A stretch of 64,000 nucleotides of DNA from Mucilaginibacter flavus. Lineage in GTDB: Bacteria; Bacteroidota; Bacteroidia; Sphingobacteriales; Sphingobacteriaceae. Where the stretch lies: contig NZ_JAUFPS010000025.1 in the NCBI RefSeq assembly GCF_030409315.1, forward strand, positions 40,812 to 104,811, given 5' to 3'. The notes below the pieces were generated by a model that saw nothing but the letters and a program-made list of their open reading frames with translations, made no database searches and was not told the DNA's origin. Positions 52,446 through 61,552 of the stretch are shown here, piece by piece. The position numbers and the translations under genes are program-made. Every line of letters starts with the position of its first letter. The stretch's first letter is position 1.

Positions 52446-54578
52446 CTATAATACTTTAGCCCTGTTATCTTTTACATTGGCATTATCTTTCAATGCTTCT
52501 AACACTAAACCATCGGCGCGTTGTAACAACGTTTGCGCGATCTGTTGTTTTTGCCTGATGTTGTTAGTAAGCGGCGCTGGATTGGTAAAGCCGTCAACAG
52601 TGTATACAAATACACCTTGTGCGCCATTAACAGGTTTCGATAATTTATTTGGCTGTGAACCAAATACAGAACCTACAACTTTATACTCGGCAGACTGACC
52701 CGGAATAATTGGGTTAGCAAACACAATATTTTGAACCGGAACAGCTTTTGTACCCGCTTTTTGCGCAACCTGATCAATAGAAGAAGCTCCGTTTAAAGCA
52801 GCCTGGAATTTCTCATCCAGTTGTTTGCCTTTTACTTCGTTAAGAACGGCTGGCTTAATTTGTTTTTTAACAGCATCTAAAGACAAAGTGCCTTTTGGTT
52901 TAATTTCGGTTAAGCGTGTTACCAGGTATTGATCGCCAACGGTAAATACTTTGTCGCTAATGTCGCCTTTATCGGCCTTGTAAGCCCATCTAACTACATC
53001 ACGCGCGTTTTCTAAACCTGGCAAGCTTGATGATGTACCCGCAACATCCTCGGCGTTACGAGGCTTTAAACCCTCTTTCGCTGCCTCGGCATCATAGTTA
53101 TCTTTAGTTAAAGAGGCTAAAAACTTCTGAGCTTTGCTGTAAGCAACAGTTTGCGTTTTGCTGCTTGCCTGTATAGGTTTATCAACAAGAGCTACTTTTA
53201 CCACTTTGATTGATCCTTTTTGATCTTCTACCTCAATCAGGTGAACACCAAATTGTGATGTTGCAATAACCAAATCACCTTTTTTTGCTTTAAAAGCAGC
53301 ATTTGTGTACTCAGCAGCTATTTGACCCTGACCAGCACCCATAGCGCCATTTACGTCAAATGCAGGGATATCGCCACCTTTAGTCGCGCTGGCCCTATCT
53401 GTCGAGTACATGTTAGCCATATCTGCAAACGATTTGCCACCCTGAATCAATTTTTTAATTGAATCAGCTTTAGCTATAGCTTTATCCAAACCACCGGCTG
53501 TTTGCGGACTAATTAAAATATGCTTGGTTTTAACCGAATCAAATGTAGTTTTTACGTCACTTAGCTTCGCTAATTTGTAGCTGCCATTTGATACATACGG
53601 GCCATAAACAAAACCTTTTGCCGAATTGAACATTAAGGTATCCAATTTAGGATCAAGCGTCCCCTTCTTTTGGAAAGCCAGCGGAGTTTTAGTTTCAGAA
53701 TTGATTTGTACAAAAAGCGAATCATTGGTGCTCACTTTAAGGCTATCGGCCAATTTGGTAATGTCGGTTTTAATGGCCGCGCTGTCCTCTTTTGATGCTG
53801 CAGCATTAAAGCTTATATATTCAAAAGTGCGGGTTTCCTGTGGGTTTTTAAATTCCGCTTTATGAGCATCATAGTAAGCGCTATAATCAGCATCGGTCAA
53901 AGTAATTTTCGAATCCGGGATAGACGCGTAATCAAGCGTAGCGTATTTAAAGCTTACCAGTTTATTTTTTGCCTGGTAATCATCATTAGCCTCTAATGAG
54001 TTTACGTATAAACCATTGGTAACCATAGTTACATATTTGGTCTTTTGCTTAGCTTCAAATACCTGGGTTAAAAACTGGGCCCATTGATTTTTTTGCGCAG
54101 TATCTGCTTTAGCAGATGCTAAATAACTTAATGCCTGGTTAAGTCTGTTACGATCAAATGAACCTGTTTGAGGATCTCTGAACTGGCTTGCGATCTGCGG
54201 GTCTGGACTATTACCGCTAACCATAGCCGTACTTTCGTCAGTACCAACTACTAATCCCAATTTTTCAATCTCTTTTTTTAGCAAAAGATCGCTCAACAAC
54301 TGGTTCCAGGTAGTTTCCTGTATGTAGCTGGTGATCTGGCCTGATATTGCCTGGCCCGATTGCTGTTTGAATTGATTTGTATTTTGATCGAAAAGCCTGT
54401 TAAACTTATCCAACGGAACTTTTTCGCCGTTTACAACAGCAAGTTGATTATTGTCGTCCCTAAAAAAGGAACCACCTGATCTTACAACCTCGCTTATAAT
54501 AAAAGCAAGAAGCGCGAAACCGATAAAGAATGCGAGAATTTTCCCCATTCGATCGCGCAAGAAACCCATTATACCCAT
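52446..54578 (-). CDS. ppiD: Peptidyl-prolyl isomerase PpiD-like, membrane-anchored periplasmic chaperone
   Basis: A 710-residue protein with one N-terminal membrane anchor (about 13-30), a SurA-type chaperone N-domain and a parvulin (PpiC) domain around residues 345-450 (TKHILISPQTAGGLDKAIAKADSI, GGDIPAFDVNGAMGAGQ, TSQFGVHLIEVED). The remaining C-terminal part is helical, like SurA/PpiD. It helps fold outer-membrane and secreted proteins leaving the Sec channel. lptC follows upstream on the same strand after 95 bases; a terminator ends it. Confidence 0.92.
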   Translation of the reverse strand: MGIMGFLRDRMGKILAFFIGFALLAFIISEVVRSGGSFFRDDNNQLAVVNGEKVPLDKFNRLFDQNTNQFKQQSGQAISGQITSYIQETTWNQLLSDLLLKKEIEKLGLVVGTDESTAMVSGNSPDPQIASQFRDPQTGSFDRNRLNQALSYLASAKADTAQKNQWAQFLTQVFEAKQKTKYVTMVTNGLYVNSLEANDDYQAKNKLVSFKYATLDYASIPDSKITLTDADYSAYYDAHKAEFKNPQETRTFEYISFNAAASKEDSAAIKTDITKLADSLKVSTNDSLFVQINSETKTPLAFQKKGTLDPKLDTLMFNSAKGFVYGPYVSNGSYKLAKLSDVKTTFDSVKTKHILISPQTAGGLDKAIAKADSIKKLIQGGKSFADMANMYSTDRASATKGGDIPAFDVNGAMGAGQGQIAAEYTNAAFKAKKGDLVIATSQFGVHLIEVEDQKGSIKVVKVALVDKPIQASSKTQTVAYSKAQKFLASLTKDNYDAEAAKEGLKPRNAEDVAGTSSSLPGLENARDVVRWAYKADKGDISDKVFTVGDQYLVTRLTEIKPKGTLSLDAVKKQIKPAVLNEVKGKQLDEKFQAALNGASSIDQVAQKAGTKAVPVQNIVFANPIIPGQSAEYKVVGSVFGSQPNKLSKPVNGAQGVFVYTVDGFTNPAPLTNNIRQKQQIAQTLLQRADGLVLEALKDNANVKDNRAKVL

Positions 54579-54673
54579 ATACTTCTTATAATTTTATATT
54601 CTTTTAAAAGAGGGCGCAAGATACAATTTTTAGTAAAATTCTATAACACAAAATTTTCCTGAAAAAAACAACA

Positions 54674-55255
54674 TTATTGTGTCACTTTTTCATCAACGTG
54701 AAATACGCCAGTACTGCTTTTTAGTGTAGGATGCAAAAATTTATCGTCGCTTTCAAAGCTATCACCATTCATTACATTACCACCTGCCATAATTACCTGC
54801 ACCGGTTTATGAGAGTATACTTTTTTAGTTTGCTGATCCCAAAACAACTCGTCAGATTTGTAGGTTTCGCCTTTAATATTGGTTGCCACCACGTTTTTTC
54901 GAAACTCTATCAGCTTTTGATCATCAGGCATAATACCTGTGTCGGCTATGATGTTTCCCGATTCTTTTTGAGTTGTTTTATCGTAAAAAATAATTTTTAC
55001 GCCTTTGGGAAGTAATTTATAGGGCTTTTGGGTTTGATATTGCAGCATGAGAGCAGCCGTTAAGTGAAACTGCACCTTTGCAGAATCGCTCATGATCATA
55101 TCTACACCGGTAGTTGGCGAAACAACATCGCCGCTCTGTGTTGCAGCAATCTCTTTAACCTTATTCAAATCATTTTCGCACGACGATATAAAAAGTGCAA
55201 GCAGGGGCAATAGCAGCAGGCCTAAGCCCCTCATATTTACCCTGCTGTTATACAT
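54674..55255 (-). CDS. lptC: LPS export protein LptC, lipoprotein form
   Basis: LptC receives lipopolysaccharide from LptBFG and hands it to LptA in the periplasm. The 193-residue protein has an unusual lipobox (LPLLALFISSC, Cys26) instead of the membrane helix of enteric LptC. A beta-jellyroll body follows (KVQFHLTAALMLQYQTQKPYKLLPKGVKIIFYDKTTQ, TGIMPDDQKLIEFRKNVVATN). The ATG at 55255 lies 8 bases after the upstream stop; the frame is open further, but this start avoids overlap. Confidence 0.8.
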   Translation of the reverse strand: MYNSRVNMRGLGLLLLPLLALFISSCENDLNKVKEIAATQSGDVVSPTTGVDMIMSDSAKVQFHLTAALMLQYQTQKPYKLLPKGVKIIFYDKTTQKESGNIIADTGIMPDDQKLIEFRKNVVATNIKGETYKSDELFWDQQTKKVYSHKPVQVIMAGGNVMNGDSFESDDKFLHPTLKSSTGVFHVDEKVTQ

Positions 55256-55262
55256 CGTCTGC

Positions 55263-56582
55263 TTAATCGAATTTATATTTACGGAACCACCTGTCGTTAA
55301 TAACGAAGCCAAGGTGCAGGTTAACATAATTTTCTTTTACCAGCCCGTTCGCTAATGTACCACGCACACCAACTTCAGCAGCGATGTTTATTTTGTAAAA
55401 ACTAAGACCATCTTGTGCAGGGCGCAAAGGTAAACCTAAACCGGCGGTAACGGCATATCTTTTAATACGGGTATTGTTAACCACCATATAAGTTTCATCG
55501 TAAATACCACCAATACGGTAATCAACAGTAGCCAGGTAATTACGTATGGTATTGATGTTTGGGGTGTATTGCGCGCCAACATTAAAAGTACGGCTATTTT
55601 GCAAGCCCTGGTTTACACCGCTGATGCTTAAGTCAGACCATTTACCCATTGAATAGTCGGCACCAACTAAAAACTTGCCATCATTTTGGAACGAGACACC
55701 AAACCGGTTGATAGCCGGCAACGTTAATTTTCCTTTTGCACCTTGTTTATTAATCACACTATCAACAGCAATATTAGGATTTCCGGATGCATCATTAGTA
55801 TAATGACTTACAATATAACTGCTTGTTGAACCAAGTTTTGAGCCCACCGAAGCAGAATAACCGAATATGAGGTGTTTGCTTTCGGAGAAATCAACTGAGT
55901 ATTGCGCGCCGTAATCATAATTTAAACCACCAATAGCATTGCTTTGCTCTGTTTTTGTATTTAAAAAGCCAGTCAAACCAGGTGATTCTACAGTGCTTAC
56001 GTCTTTAAGGTTACCAAATATGTATGATACATTACCACCTAATAACAAATGCTTTGCTACAGTGAAACCGTAACCTATATAAGCTTTTGATAAGCCACCA
56101 TTACCGCTGTAATTATAATTGGTAACGCTGGTATCTGCCGGCGAACTTGTACCGAAATTATTAACCGATTTTTTATAGTTGTAACCGCGCTCGCTGTAAG
56201 GCAACAAACCAAAACTTAGTGCCGAATGTTTTGAAACCGGTATACCAAATGCCACGTGGCTAAGCCTGAAGTTTTTATCGGTTTGGGCAGATTGACCTGT
56301 TTGGTTAAAGGTTACAAAATTGCTGTAAACACCAACATCAATAGTGGTGATGCCGATAGCCGCGTATGAAGCAGGGTTAATAACATTGATGTTGTTAAAT
56401 AAGCTTATCCTGTTGGTAGCTACGCCTATACCGCCTATACCAATATTTTGAGGCGCTGCCTGCGAAGAGAAATCACCCAAACCAAACCTGGAATACGGAG
56501 AACTTGTAGTGGCCTGTGAAAACGCTGCAAGCGAACTAACAGCAAATAAAAGTGTTAAAAAAAACCGGGTATATTTAATCAT
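55263..56582 (-). CDS. Outer-membrane barrel protein, FadL/PorV-like
   Basis: A 439-residue protein with signal peptide (FFLTLLFAVSSLAAFSQ) followed by SSPYSRFGLGDFSSQAAPQNIGIGGIGVATN, the start of a family of outer-membrane barrels related to FadL and PorV. It ends in an outer-membrane-type last strand (VNLHLGFVINDRWFRKYKFD). Ligand unknown. It overlaps coaX by 8 bases and is followed by lptC after 7 bases, so coaX, this gene and lptC make one operon. Confidence 0.8.
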   Translation of the reverse strand: MIKYTRFFLTLLFAVSSLAAFSQATTSSPYSRFGLGDFSSQAAPQNIGIGGIGVATNRISLFNNINVINPASYAAIGITTIDVGVYSNFVTFNQTGQSAQTDKNFRLSHVAFGIPVSKHSALSFGLLPYSERGYNYKKSVNNFGTSSPADTSVTNYNYSGNGGLSKAYIGYGFTVAKHLLLGGNVSYIFGNLKDVSTVESPGLTGFLNTKTEQSNAIGGLNYDYGAQYSVDFSESKHLIFGYSASVGSKLGSTSSYIVSHYTNDASGNPNIAVDSVINKQGAKGKLTLPAINRFGVSFQNDGKFLVGADYSMGKWSDLSISGVNQGLQNSRTFNVGAQYTPNINTIRNYLATVDYRIGGIYDETYMVVNNTRIKRYAVTAGLGLPLRPAQDGLSFYKINIAAEVGVRGTLANGLVKENYVNLHLGFVINDRWFRKYKFD

Positions 56583-57318
56583 TATGCTTTTGTATAGCTG
56601 CGTTTAATCCTTTTAAAACCAAATAAGGTTCGTTTTTTATATAGGGGGCAAAGATGCTATTTTTTAACAGCCTATCAAAAAAAATACTATCGCCCCCGCT
56701 TAGTACTATATTTAGCTGATTATTAACCGCTTTATAACTTTCTATAAAACCGGTTAACTCATATTTTATACCGTTTTGTACGCCTGAGCGTATCGCGGTT
56801 TCTGTATTGTTACCGTATGCCGCATTAAAATCAGTATCGGCGTTTATAAGCGGTAAGCCGGCCGTATAATTATTTACTGCCTTATAACGCATATTTAAAC
56901 CGGGTGATATACTGCCTCCAAAATAATTAGCGCCACTATCTACATAATCATAGGTAATGCAGGTGCCTCCTGTAATAACCAGGCTATTTTGACCCGGATA
57001 TAAATGGCTTGCCCCTATTACAGCGGCCAATCTATCGGTACCTAAAGTACCCGGCGTTAGGTAATGGTTTTTGATGCCGCTGGTCATCAAATTATTAAAA
57101 TAAACCAGGGGAACCTTCGCCTCTAAATCAGTTAGCCAGGCTTCTGTATTTTTTTTTACAGATGATACTATAGCCCTGGTAACCTTATACTTATCAAGCA
57201 ATTCATAAAAATAATCTGCCTCAACTATCTCAAACTGGTTTACCTGTACCAATTGATCCAGTTCAAAAACCGCTACTTTGGTTAAAGTATTACCGATATC
57301 TATAACCAGGTGTGTCAT
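56575..57318 (-). CDS. coaX: Type III pantothenate kinase
   Basis: CoaX phosphorylates pantothenate in the first step of coenzyme A synthesis. In 247 residues it shows the ASKHA phosphate-binding start LVIDIGNTLTKVAVFE, PGTLGTDRLAAVIGA, the ITGGTCITYDYVD motif and GGSISPGLNMRYKAVNNYTAGLP. The frame includes a TTG one codon upstream, but the ATG at 57318 is preferred. A TAGTTTTG (match to TAnnTTTG) lies 180 bases upstream at 57501-57508. Confidence 0.94.
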   Translation of the reverse strand: MTHLVIDIGNTLTKVAVFELDQLVQVNQFEIVEADYFYELLDKYKVTRAIVSSVKKNTEAWLTDLEAKVPLVYFNNLMTSGIKNHYLTPGTLGTDRLAAVIGASHLYPGQNSLVITGGTCITYDYVDSGANYFGGSISPGLNMRYKAVNNYTAGLPLINADTDFNAAYGNNTETAIRSGVQNGIKYELTGFIESYKAVNNQLNIVLSGGDSIFFDRLLKNSIFAPYIKNEPYLVLKGLNAAIQKHND

Positions 57319-57541
57319 CAAAGCCTAACTAAATTAGAGGCGGAAAATATAACTACACCCAATTTCATTTGATTTATTTTATCGCGTAATTAATAACATT
57401 ACAAAAACTTCCCTGCTGCGGCAACATCTTAAACAGTATGATCCACCCCTTATTAGTTTAGCGTATATTTAAAAACCCGCTTACTAATAATTTCACGGTA
57501 CAAAACTAACATAACCGCCGAAATTTGGGCGAATGCAAAAG

Positions 57542-58528
57542 TTAAAATTTGTTAAACTGAAAGTACACGATACTGATTAACAGCAGCAAAAACAGGCTTT
57601 CGTAAAACCACTTTTTAGTTGAGTACAAAAAGTAATACGCAAAAAATACAGCGGCGGGGGCTATACACAACACAAAGTGATTGATATGAAATGCCGCGTT
57701 TACATAAAAAGAAAAGGCCGCTATCAGGAAAATAAAAAATAACAGCTGGAATGATTTACGGATTTGCACGTAGCTTTTAAAGAAGTTTTGCTGCAGCTTA
57801 AAAAAACACAATGCCAGGATCATAATAACCGGGATAAGCAGCAGGTAATTGTAGGAGTTGATGCTGATATGATCCGGAAATTTTTTTCCTAATGGCAGCC
57901 AGATAAGGTAAAACTTATTGATTCTATCGTTAAGATAATAAAACACGGCCAAAAAGAAAAATATGGTGCCATAGCCCAAAACGCCAGAAACCCACTCACG
58001 CCAGTTAAAAGGCCTGAACAGGATAAGCGCTATCCATATGGCTAAAAACATGTAGATGAACGGGAAATAAAAAAGCGAACCCAATGCCACTATCATGCCG
58101 GCATCATAGGTTATTGATTTGGCATCATCACCTTTATACAAGGTCATGAATTTAAATAGCATCCATATCAGCAAAAAATTGCAAATAAGGGGCGGGCTCA
58201 GGATCAAAAACGGCGAAAACAGGCCCGAAAGCGTTACATACATTAACGCCGGCAAAAAGGTAGGCTTACCCAATAAATTATAGTGGTTTACCAAATAATT
58301 AACCAGTAATGCCTGTATAAAAACCAACACCGCCGCCAGCAACATGTTAACTGCCGGCGAAAAAACATACTCATACGCAACCGGCACCAACAGGCGCGCA
58401 AATGGTTCAACAAAAACAAATTCAACCTTATCCGGAATGTTAAAGAGGTAGCCTACCCGCGTAAGCAACAGCACAAACACCAGCCACAAAACATTCAAAG
58501 GATTAAAAGACCGGAAAACCTGGATCAT
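57542..58528 (-). CDS. DUF6427 family integral membrane protein
   Basis: A 328-residue protein with about nine membrane segments and the family pattern FNPLNVLWLVFVLLLTRVGYLF at its start and FRPFNWREWVSGVLGYGTIFFF near the middle. Function is unknown. It ends 223 bases before coaX and follows the glycosyltransferase gene on the same strand after 43 bases. Confidence 0.75.
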   Translation of the reverse strand: MIQVFRSFNPLNVLWLVFVLLLTRVGYLFNIPDKVEFVFVEPFARLLVPVAYEYVFSPAVNMLLAAVLVFIQALLVNYLVNHYNLLGKPTFLPALMYVTLSGLFSPFLILSPPLICNFLLIWMLFKFMTLYKGDDAKSITYDAGMIVALGSLFYFPFIYMFLAIWIALILFRPFNWREWVSGVLGYGTIFFFLAVFYYLNDRINKFYLIWLPLGKKFPDHISINSYNYLLLIPVIMILALCFFKLQQNFFKSYVQIRKSFQLLFFIFLIAAFSFYVNAAFHINHFVLCIAPAAVFFAYYFLYSTKKWFYESLFLLLLISIVYFQFNKF

Positions 58529-58571
58529 ATAGGGCGATAATTTGCGGGGTAAAATTAGTACAAAAACCGCA

Positions 58572-59579
58572 TTACACTATAATGCTTTGTGGTTTTGCAT
58601 AAGTCTTTACCAAATTATCAACTATCTGGGCCGTCTCGTCGGGAAAATCAACTACTATCTTTTTATCATCGTTGATCCATTTATGGAGGTGAACGCCAAA
58701 CTGATCATTAATTTCGGCTACTACAGGCACCCCTAATTTTGATGCAGACAGCGCGTTGCATTGCTGCTCATATTGGCCCTTCATGGGTATCATCATTACC
58801 TTTTTGCCCAGGAACAAAGCCTCGGCCGGGCCTTCAAAACCGCCACCGGTAAGCAGCCCTGTGCAGCTTGCCAGGCTTTTATTAAATGCCTCATTATTTA
58901 CCGGGAAGATTTCTACATTGCCCGATACGTAAGGTGCCTTTTGCCGTTTAGAAAAAACCTGCCATTTTACATCTTTTGCAGCCCCTAAGTGTTTCAACAG
59001 TGTTTTATCGTCATAAGCCGGCAAGTAAACGGTATAATGCCCCAGGTTGGAGGTTTCCATCTGCCTTATCTCGCTGCGGATGACCGGGGTATTGATAAAG
59101 CTATCATATCTTTCAAAATGAAACCCTACATGGTAGGCCGTTGGCGAATAATTTTTTAACAACCATTGCGCGAACGGATCTTTTTTTGCTGGCCGCGGGC
59201 TGTTGGGCGATACAAAAGAACATTGGTGACTTAACGATACCGCTTTTACCCGCTGTAATTTACAGGCCCAGGCACTTACGGGTTCAAAATCGTTAATAAT
59301 TAAATCGTATTGTTTTAAAGGAAGAGTCCAGCAGTCGCGGATAAAGCGACGCAGGTTCATGATTTTCCAGGTGGCCCAGTTATCAACGCCGCCATTGGTG
59401 CCAAACACAAAGCTAACCCCGTGAAACCTGTACTTAAGTGGTTGCGATAGGGATACTTCGGCTTCAGTGCCGCTAACCAGCAAATCAACCTCGCCGTATT
59501 GTTGTAGTAAAGGCACAATTTCCCGCGCCCGGCTAATGTGCCCGTTACCGGTTCCTTGTATGGCAAACAATATTTTCAT
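58572..59579 (-). CDS. Glycosyltransferase, GT28/MurG-like fold
   Basis: A 335-residue GT-B enzyme without signal peptide. The N-terminal loop ILFAIQGTGNGHISRAREIVPLL is the GxGGHxxP-type start of the MurG family. The C-terminal sugar-nucleotide site contains TGLLTGGGFEGPAEALFLGKKVMMIPMKGQYEQQCNA. A membrane-peripheral transfer of a sugar to a lipid is likely; donor and acceptor are unknown. The LpxH-like gene lies upstream across a 233-base gap with inverted heptamer arrays. Confidence 0.82.
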   Translation of the reverse strand: MKILFAIQGTGNGHISRAREIVPLLQQYGEVDLLVSGTEAEVSLSQPLKYRFHGVSFVFGTNGGVDNWATWKIMNLRRFIRDCWTLPLKQYDLIINDFEPVSAWACKLQRVKAVSLSHQCSFVSPNSPRPAKKDPFAQWLLKNYSPTAYHVGFHFERYDSFINTPVIRSEIRQMETSNLGHYTVYLPAYDDKTLLKHLGAAKDVKWQVFSKRQKAPYVSGNVEIFPVNNEAFNKSLASCTGLLTGGGFEGPAEALFLGKKVMMIPMKGQYEQQCNALSASKLGVPVVAEINDQFGVHLHKWINDDKKIVVDFPDETAQIVDNLVKTYAKPQSIIV

Positions 59580-59595
59580 TAGTGCAGTAGGGTGG

Positions 59596-59623
59596 AGTCA
59601 AGAACCAAGAGTCAAGAATCAAG
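59596..59623. repeat. Heptamer array A(A/G)(T/C)CAAG x4, left arm of an empty inverted pair
   Basis: Four units in plus sense, 16 bases upstream of the glycosyltransferase start; the second unit is AACCAAG. It pairs with the inverted array at 59780-59807. Confidence 0.8.
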
Positions 59624-59779
59624 ACAAAAATTAGCTCAATTACAAACCCATGGACTTTAATTAAAATTACGGCCTCAAGTTAATAAACAAATTACTATTT
59701 GCTGATGCCCTTTTTGAAAACGATTTTATTTTTCTTTAATAACGTAAAAATCCCGTGCCTGTAAAGCTGAGGTTCCCAT

Positions 59780-59807
59780 CTTGATTCTTGACTCTAATCT
59801 CTTGATT
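59780..59807. repeat. Inverted A(A/G)TCAAG x4 array, right arm
   Basis: Four units in minus sense with the third degenerate (CTAATCT on the plus strand), 5 bases from the LpxH-like stop. Against the left arm 23 of 28 positions match. The 156 bases between the arms hold no gene. Confidence 0.75.
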
Positions 59808-59812
59808 CTTTT

Positions 59813-60667
59813 TTAAGAAGGCTCTTGCTTAAACCTTTCCAGCAGGCTTTTAACATCCATTTTGGCGTCAAGGTCTTCGGCGTCGGTTTTGTCGTCTTCG
59901 TCGGCATCGGTATTAAAATCGTCGGGGCTGTATTTGAAGATGGTCCAGTTACCGTTTTGATATTCAAGTGAGGTAAGACTTTCTACCCAGTCGCCCGAGT
60001 TTAGGTAAAGTACCGATCCTGTTTTATCAGTGTTTTCTATCGTGCGGATCTCGGCATGGTGAATGTGCCCGCAAATTACGTATTGGTAATTTTTATCAAC
60101 GGCAAGGTCGGCCGCGGTTTGTTCAAACTGATTAATGAATTTAACTGCTTCTTTGAAACGGGCTTTCACCTTTTGCGAAAAACTCATTTTTTGGCGGCCC
60201 ATAGCGGTAAGCAGCCAATTGGTCATGCTATTGATGAGGATAAGGGTATCATACCCTACCGCGCCCAATTTGGCCAGCCATTTGGAGTGCTGCATGGTAA
60301 CATCAAATACATCGCCATGAAATATCCAGGCGCGTTTACCATCAATATTTAAAACTACTTTGTTAAGCAGCTTGAATGATCCTAAATCAAAATCGGCAAA
60401 CTTACGCAGCATTTCATCATGGTTACCAGTTAGGTAATATACAGGAACCCCATCAGTAACAAATTTAAGAATACGGCGCACCACCTTCATATGCGCTTCT
60501 GGCCAGTACGATTTGCTGAATTGCCATATATCAATAATGTCGCCATTAAGGATAAGCGTTTTGGGCTTAATGCTTTTTAAATATTTAAGCAATTCTTTGG
60601 AGTGACACCCGTAAGTACCCAGGTGCACGTCAGATATTACTACGATATCTACTTCACGTTTTGCCAT
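59813..60667 (-). CDS. lpxH: UDP-2,3-diacylglucosamine diphosphatase-like metallophosphoesterase
   Basis: A 284-residue calcineurin-type phosphoesterase with all metal motifs: VVISDVHLGT, LILNGDIIDIW, YLTGNHDEML, WIFHGDVFD and CGHIHHAE. This order is that of the LpxH group, which removes UMP from UDP-2,3-diacylglucosamine in lipid A synthesis. The C-terminal 30 residues are very acidic (DADEDDKTDAEDLD). Adjacent to the glycosyltransferase, so a glycolipid role is plausible. A related role on another lipid cannot be excluded. Confidence 0.82.
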   Translation of the reverse strand: MAKREVDIVVISDVHLGTYGCHSKELLKYLKSIKPKTLILNGDIIDIWQFSKSYWPEAHMKVVRRILKFVTDGVPVYYLTGNHDEMLRKFADFDLGSFKLLNKVVLNIDGKRAWIFHGDVFDVTMQHSKWLAKLGAVGYDTLILINSMTNWLLTAMGRQKMSFSQKVKARFKEAVKFINQFEQTAADLAVDKNYQYVICGHIHHAEIRTIENTDKTGSVLYLNSGDWVESLTSLEYQNGNWTIFKYSPDDFNTDADEDDKTDAEDLDAKMDVKSLLERFKQEPS

Positions 60668-60742
60668 TAAAGTTTGGGGGTTAAATTCCCGACCGGCAAA
60701 ATTTGCCGGTGAGTATAAGCAGGTAAATAATTTAAGAAACGA

Positions 60743-60853
60743 TTATTCGTCGTCGTCTTCTTCATTAACATTCAATTCATATGGGCTGGCATAAAAAATA
60801 CCAACCAGCAGCAATAAAGCTATAACAACCAAATACGCGTACTCAAAATTCAT
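60743..60853 (-). CDS. 36-residue single-pass membrane protein with an acidic tail
   Basis: A small open frame with an ATG at 60853. One membrane helix (about residues 6-22, AYLVVIALLLLVGIFYA) is followed by a short polar part and a run of acidic residues (NEEDDDE). A near match to TAnnTTTG (GATATTTG) lies about 16 bases upstream. No family is recognised. The compact layout between lpxH and DinB, each with its own space, favours a real gene. Confidence 0.55.
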   Translation of the reverse strand: MNFEYAYLVVIALLLLVGIFYASPYELNVNEEDDDE

Positions 60854-60926
60854 CACAAATGATTTTTACAAATATCAGAAAATCAACATTATTATGATGT
60901 TAAGACTCTGTTAAATGTAAAAGGTT

Positions 60927-61451
60927 TCACGCGGCCGATAATTTTATTTTTACCCGTTGTAATTGCTTTAAATGATGCTGCAAATGGATGCGAATAAACT
61001 TAAACCACTGCCCTGCATTTAACATGCCCAGGCGCGGGTGCTTATACCTGCTTGTTTTATTGGCCGCGGGCACAAGCGGCAAAATAGTTTCCATGCGCTT
61101 ACGGCATTTGATGATGAAGTTTTTGGCATCCTCCTTACTTATTTTGGTGGCGGGCATTTTTTCGTTAACAACAGCGGGGGCATCAACCCGCGGAAAACGG
61201 CCAAATAACAGCAGAATTTTACCCGCCAGCGTGGTGCCTTTGTTTGTAGGCTGGCAATTACTATGGGTACAGCGCTCCAGGGCTATTGACGAGGCTAAAG
61301 TGGCCTGCAAAATATGGCTGTATACTTCGGCGAAGGACCAGCCCCCATCGGGCGGTGTTTGGGTAAACTCCTCATCGGGAATAACATCTAACTGCGCCCG
61401 GTAATTATCAAGGGCTTTTTCAATAGCACGGCGTTCCTGGGCAAAACTCAT
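60927..61451 (-). CDS. DinB-family protein
   Basis: A 174-residue four-helix protein with the DinB metal pattern: His in FAEVYSHILQAT and HLQHHLKQLQRVK near the end. DinB-type proteins include thiol-dependent metal enzymes; no substrate can be named. The ATG is 5 bases from a TAACTTTG element, suggesting a leaderless transcript. Confidence 0.85.
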   Translation of the reverse strand: MSFAQERRAIEKALDNYRAQLDVIPDEEFTQTPPDGGWSFAEVYSHILQATLASSIALERCTHSNCQPTNKGTTLAGKILLLFGRFPRVDAPAVVNEKMPATKISKEDAKNFIIKCRKRMETILPLVPAANKTSRYKHPRLGMLNAGQWFKFIRIHLQHHLKQLQRVKIKLSAA

Positions 61452-61455
61452 AAAC

Positions 61456-61463
61456 CAAAGTTA
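61456..61463 (-). promoter_or_regulatory. Candidate -7 promoter element of the DinB gene
   Basis: Reads TAACTTTG on the minus strand, matching TAnnTTTG, and ends 4 bases before the ATG at 61451. Confidence 0.4.
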
Positions 61464-61552
61464 ATGCTTTTAAGTGAGTTGAATGAAGATGTACATATAG
61501 TTGTGAAAAGTATTCTTAATGGTTTGCACAATTGCAATTGACCTCTTTTTCA

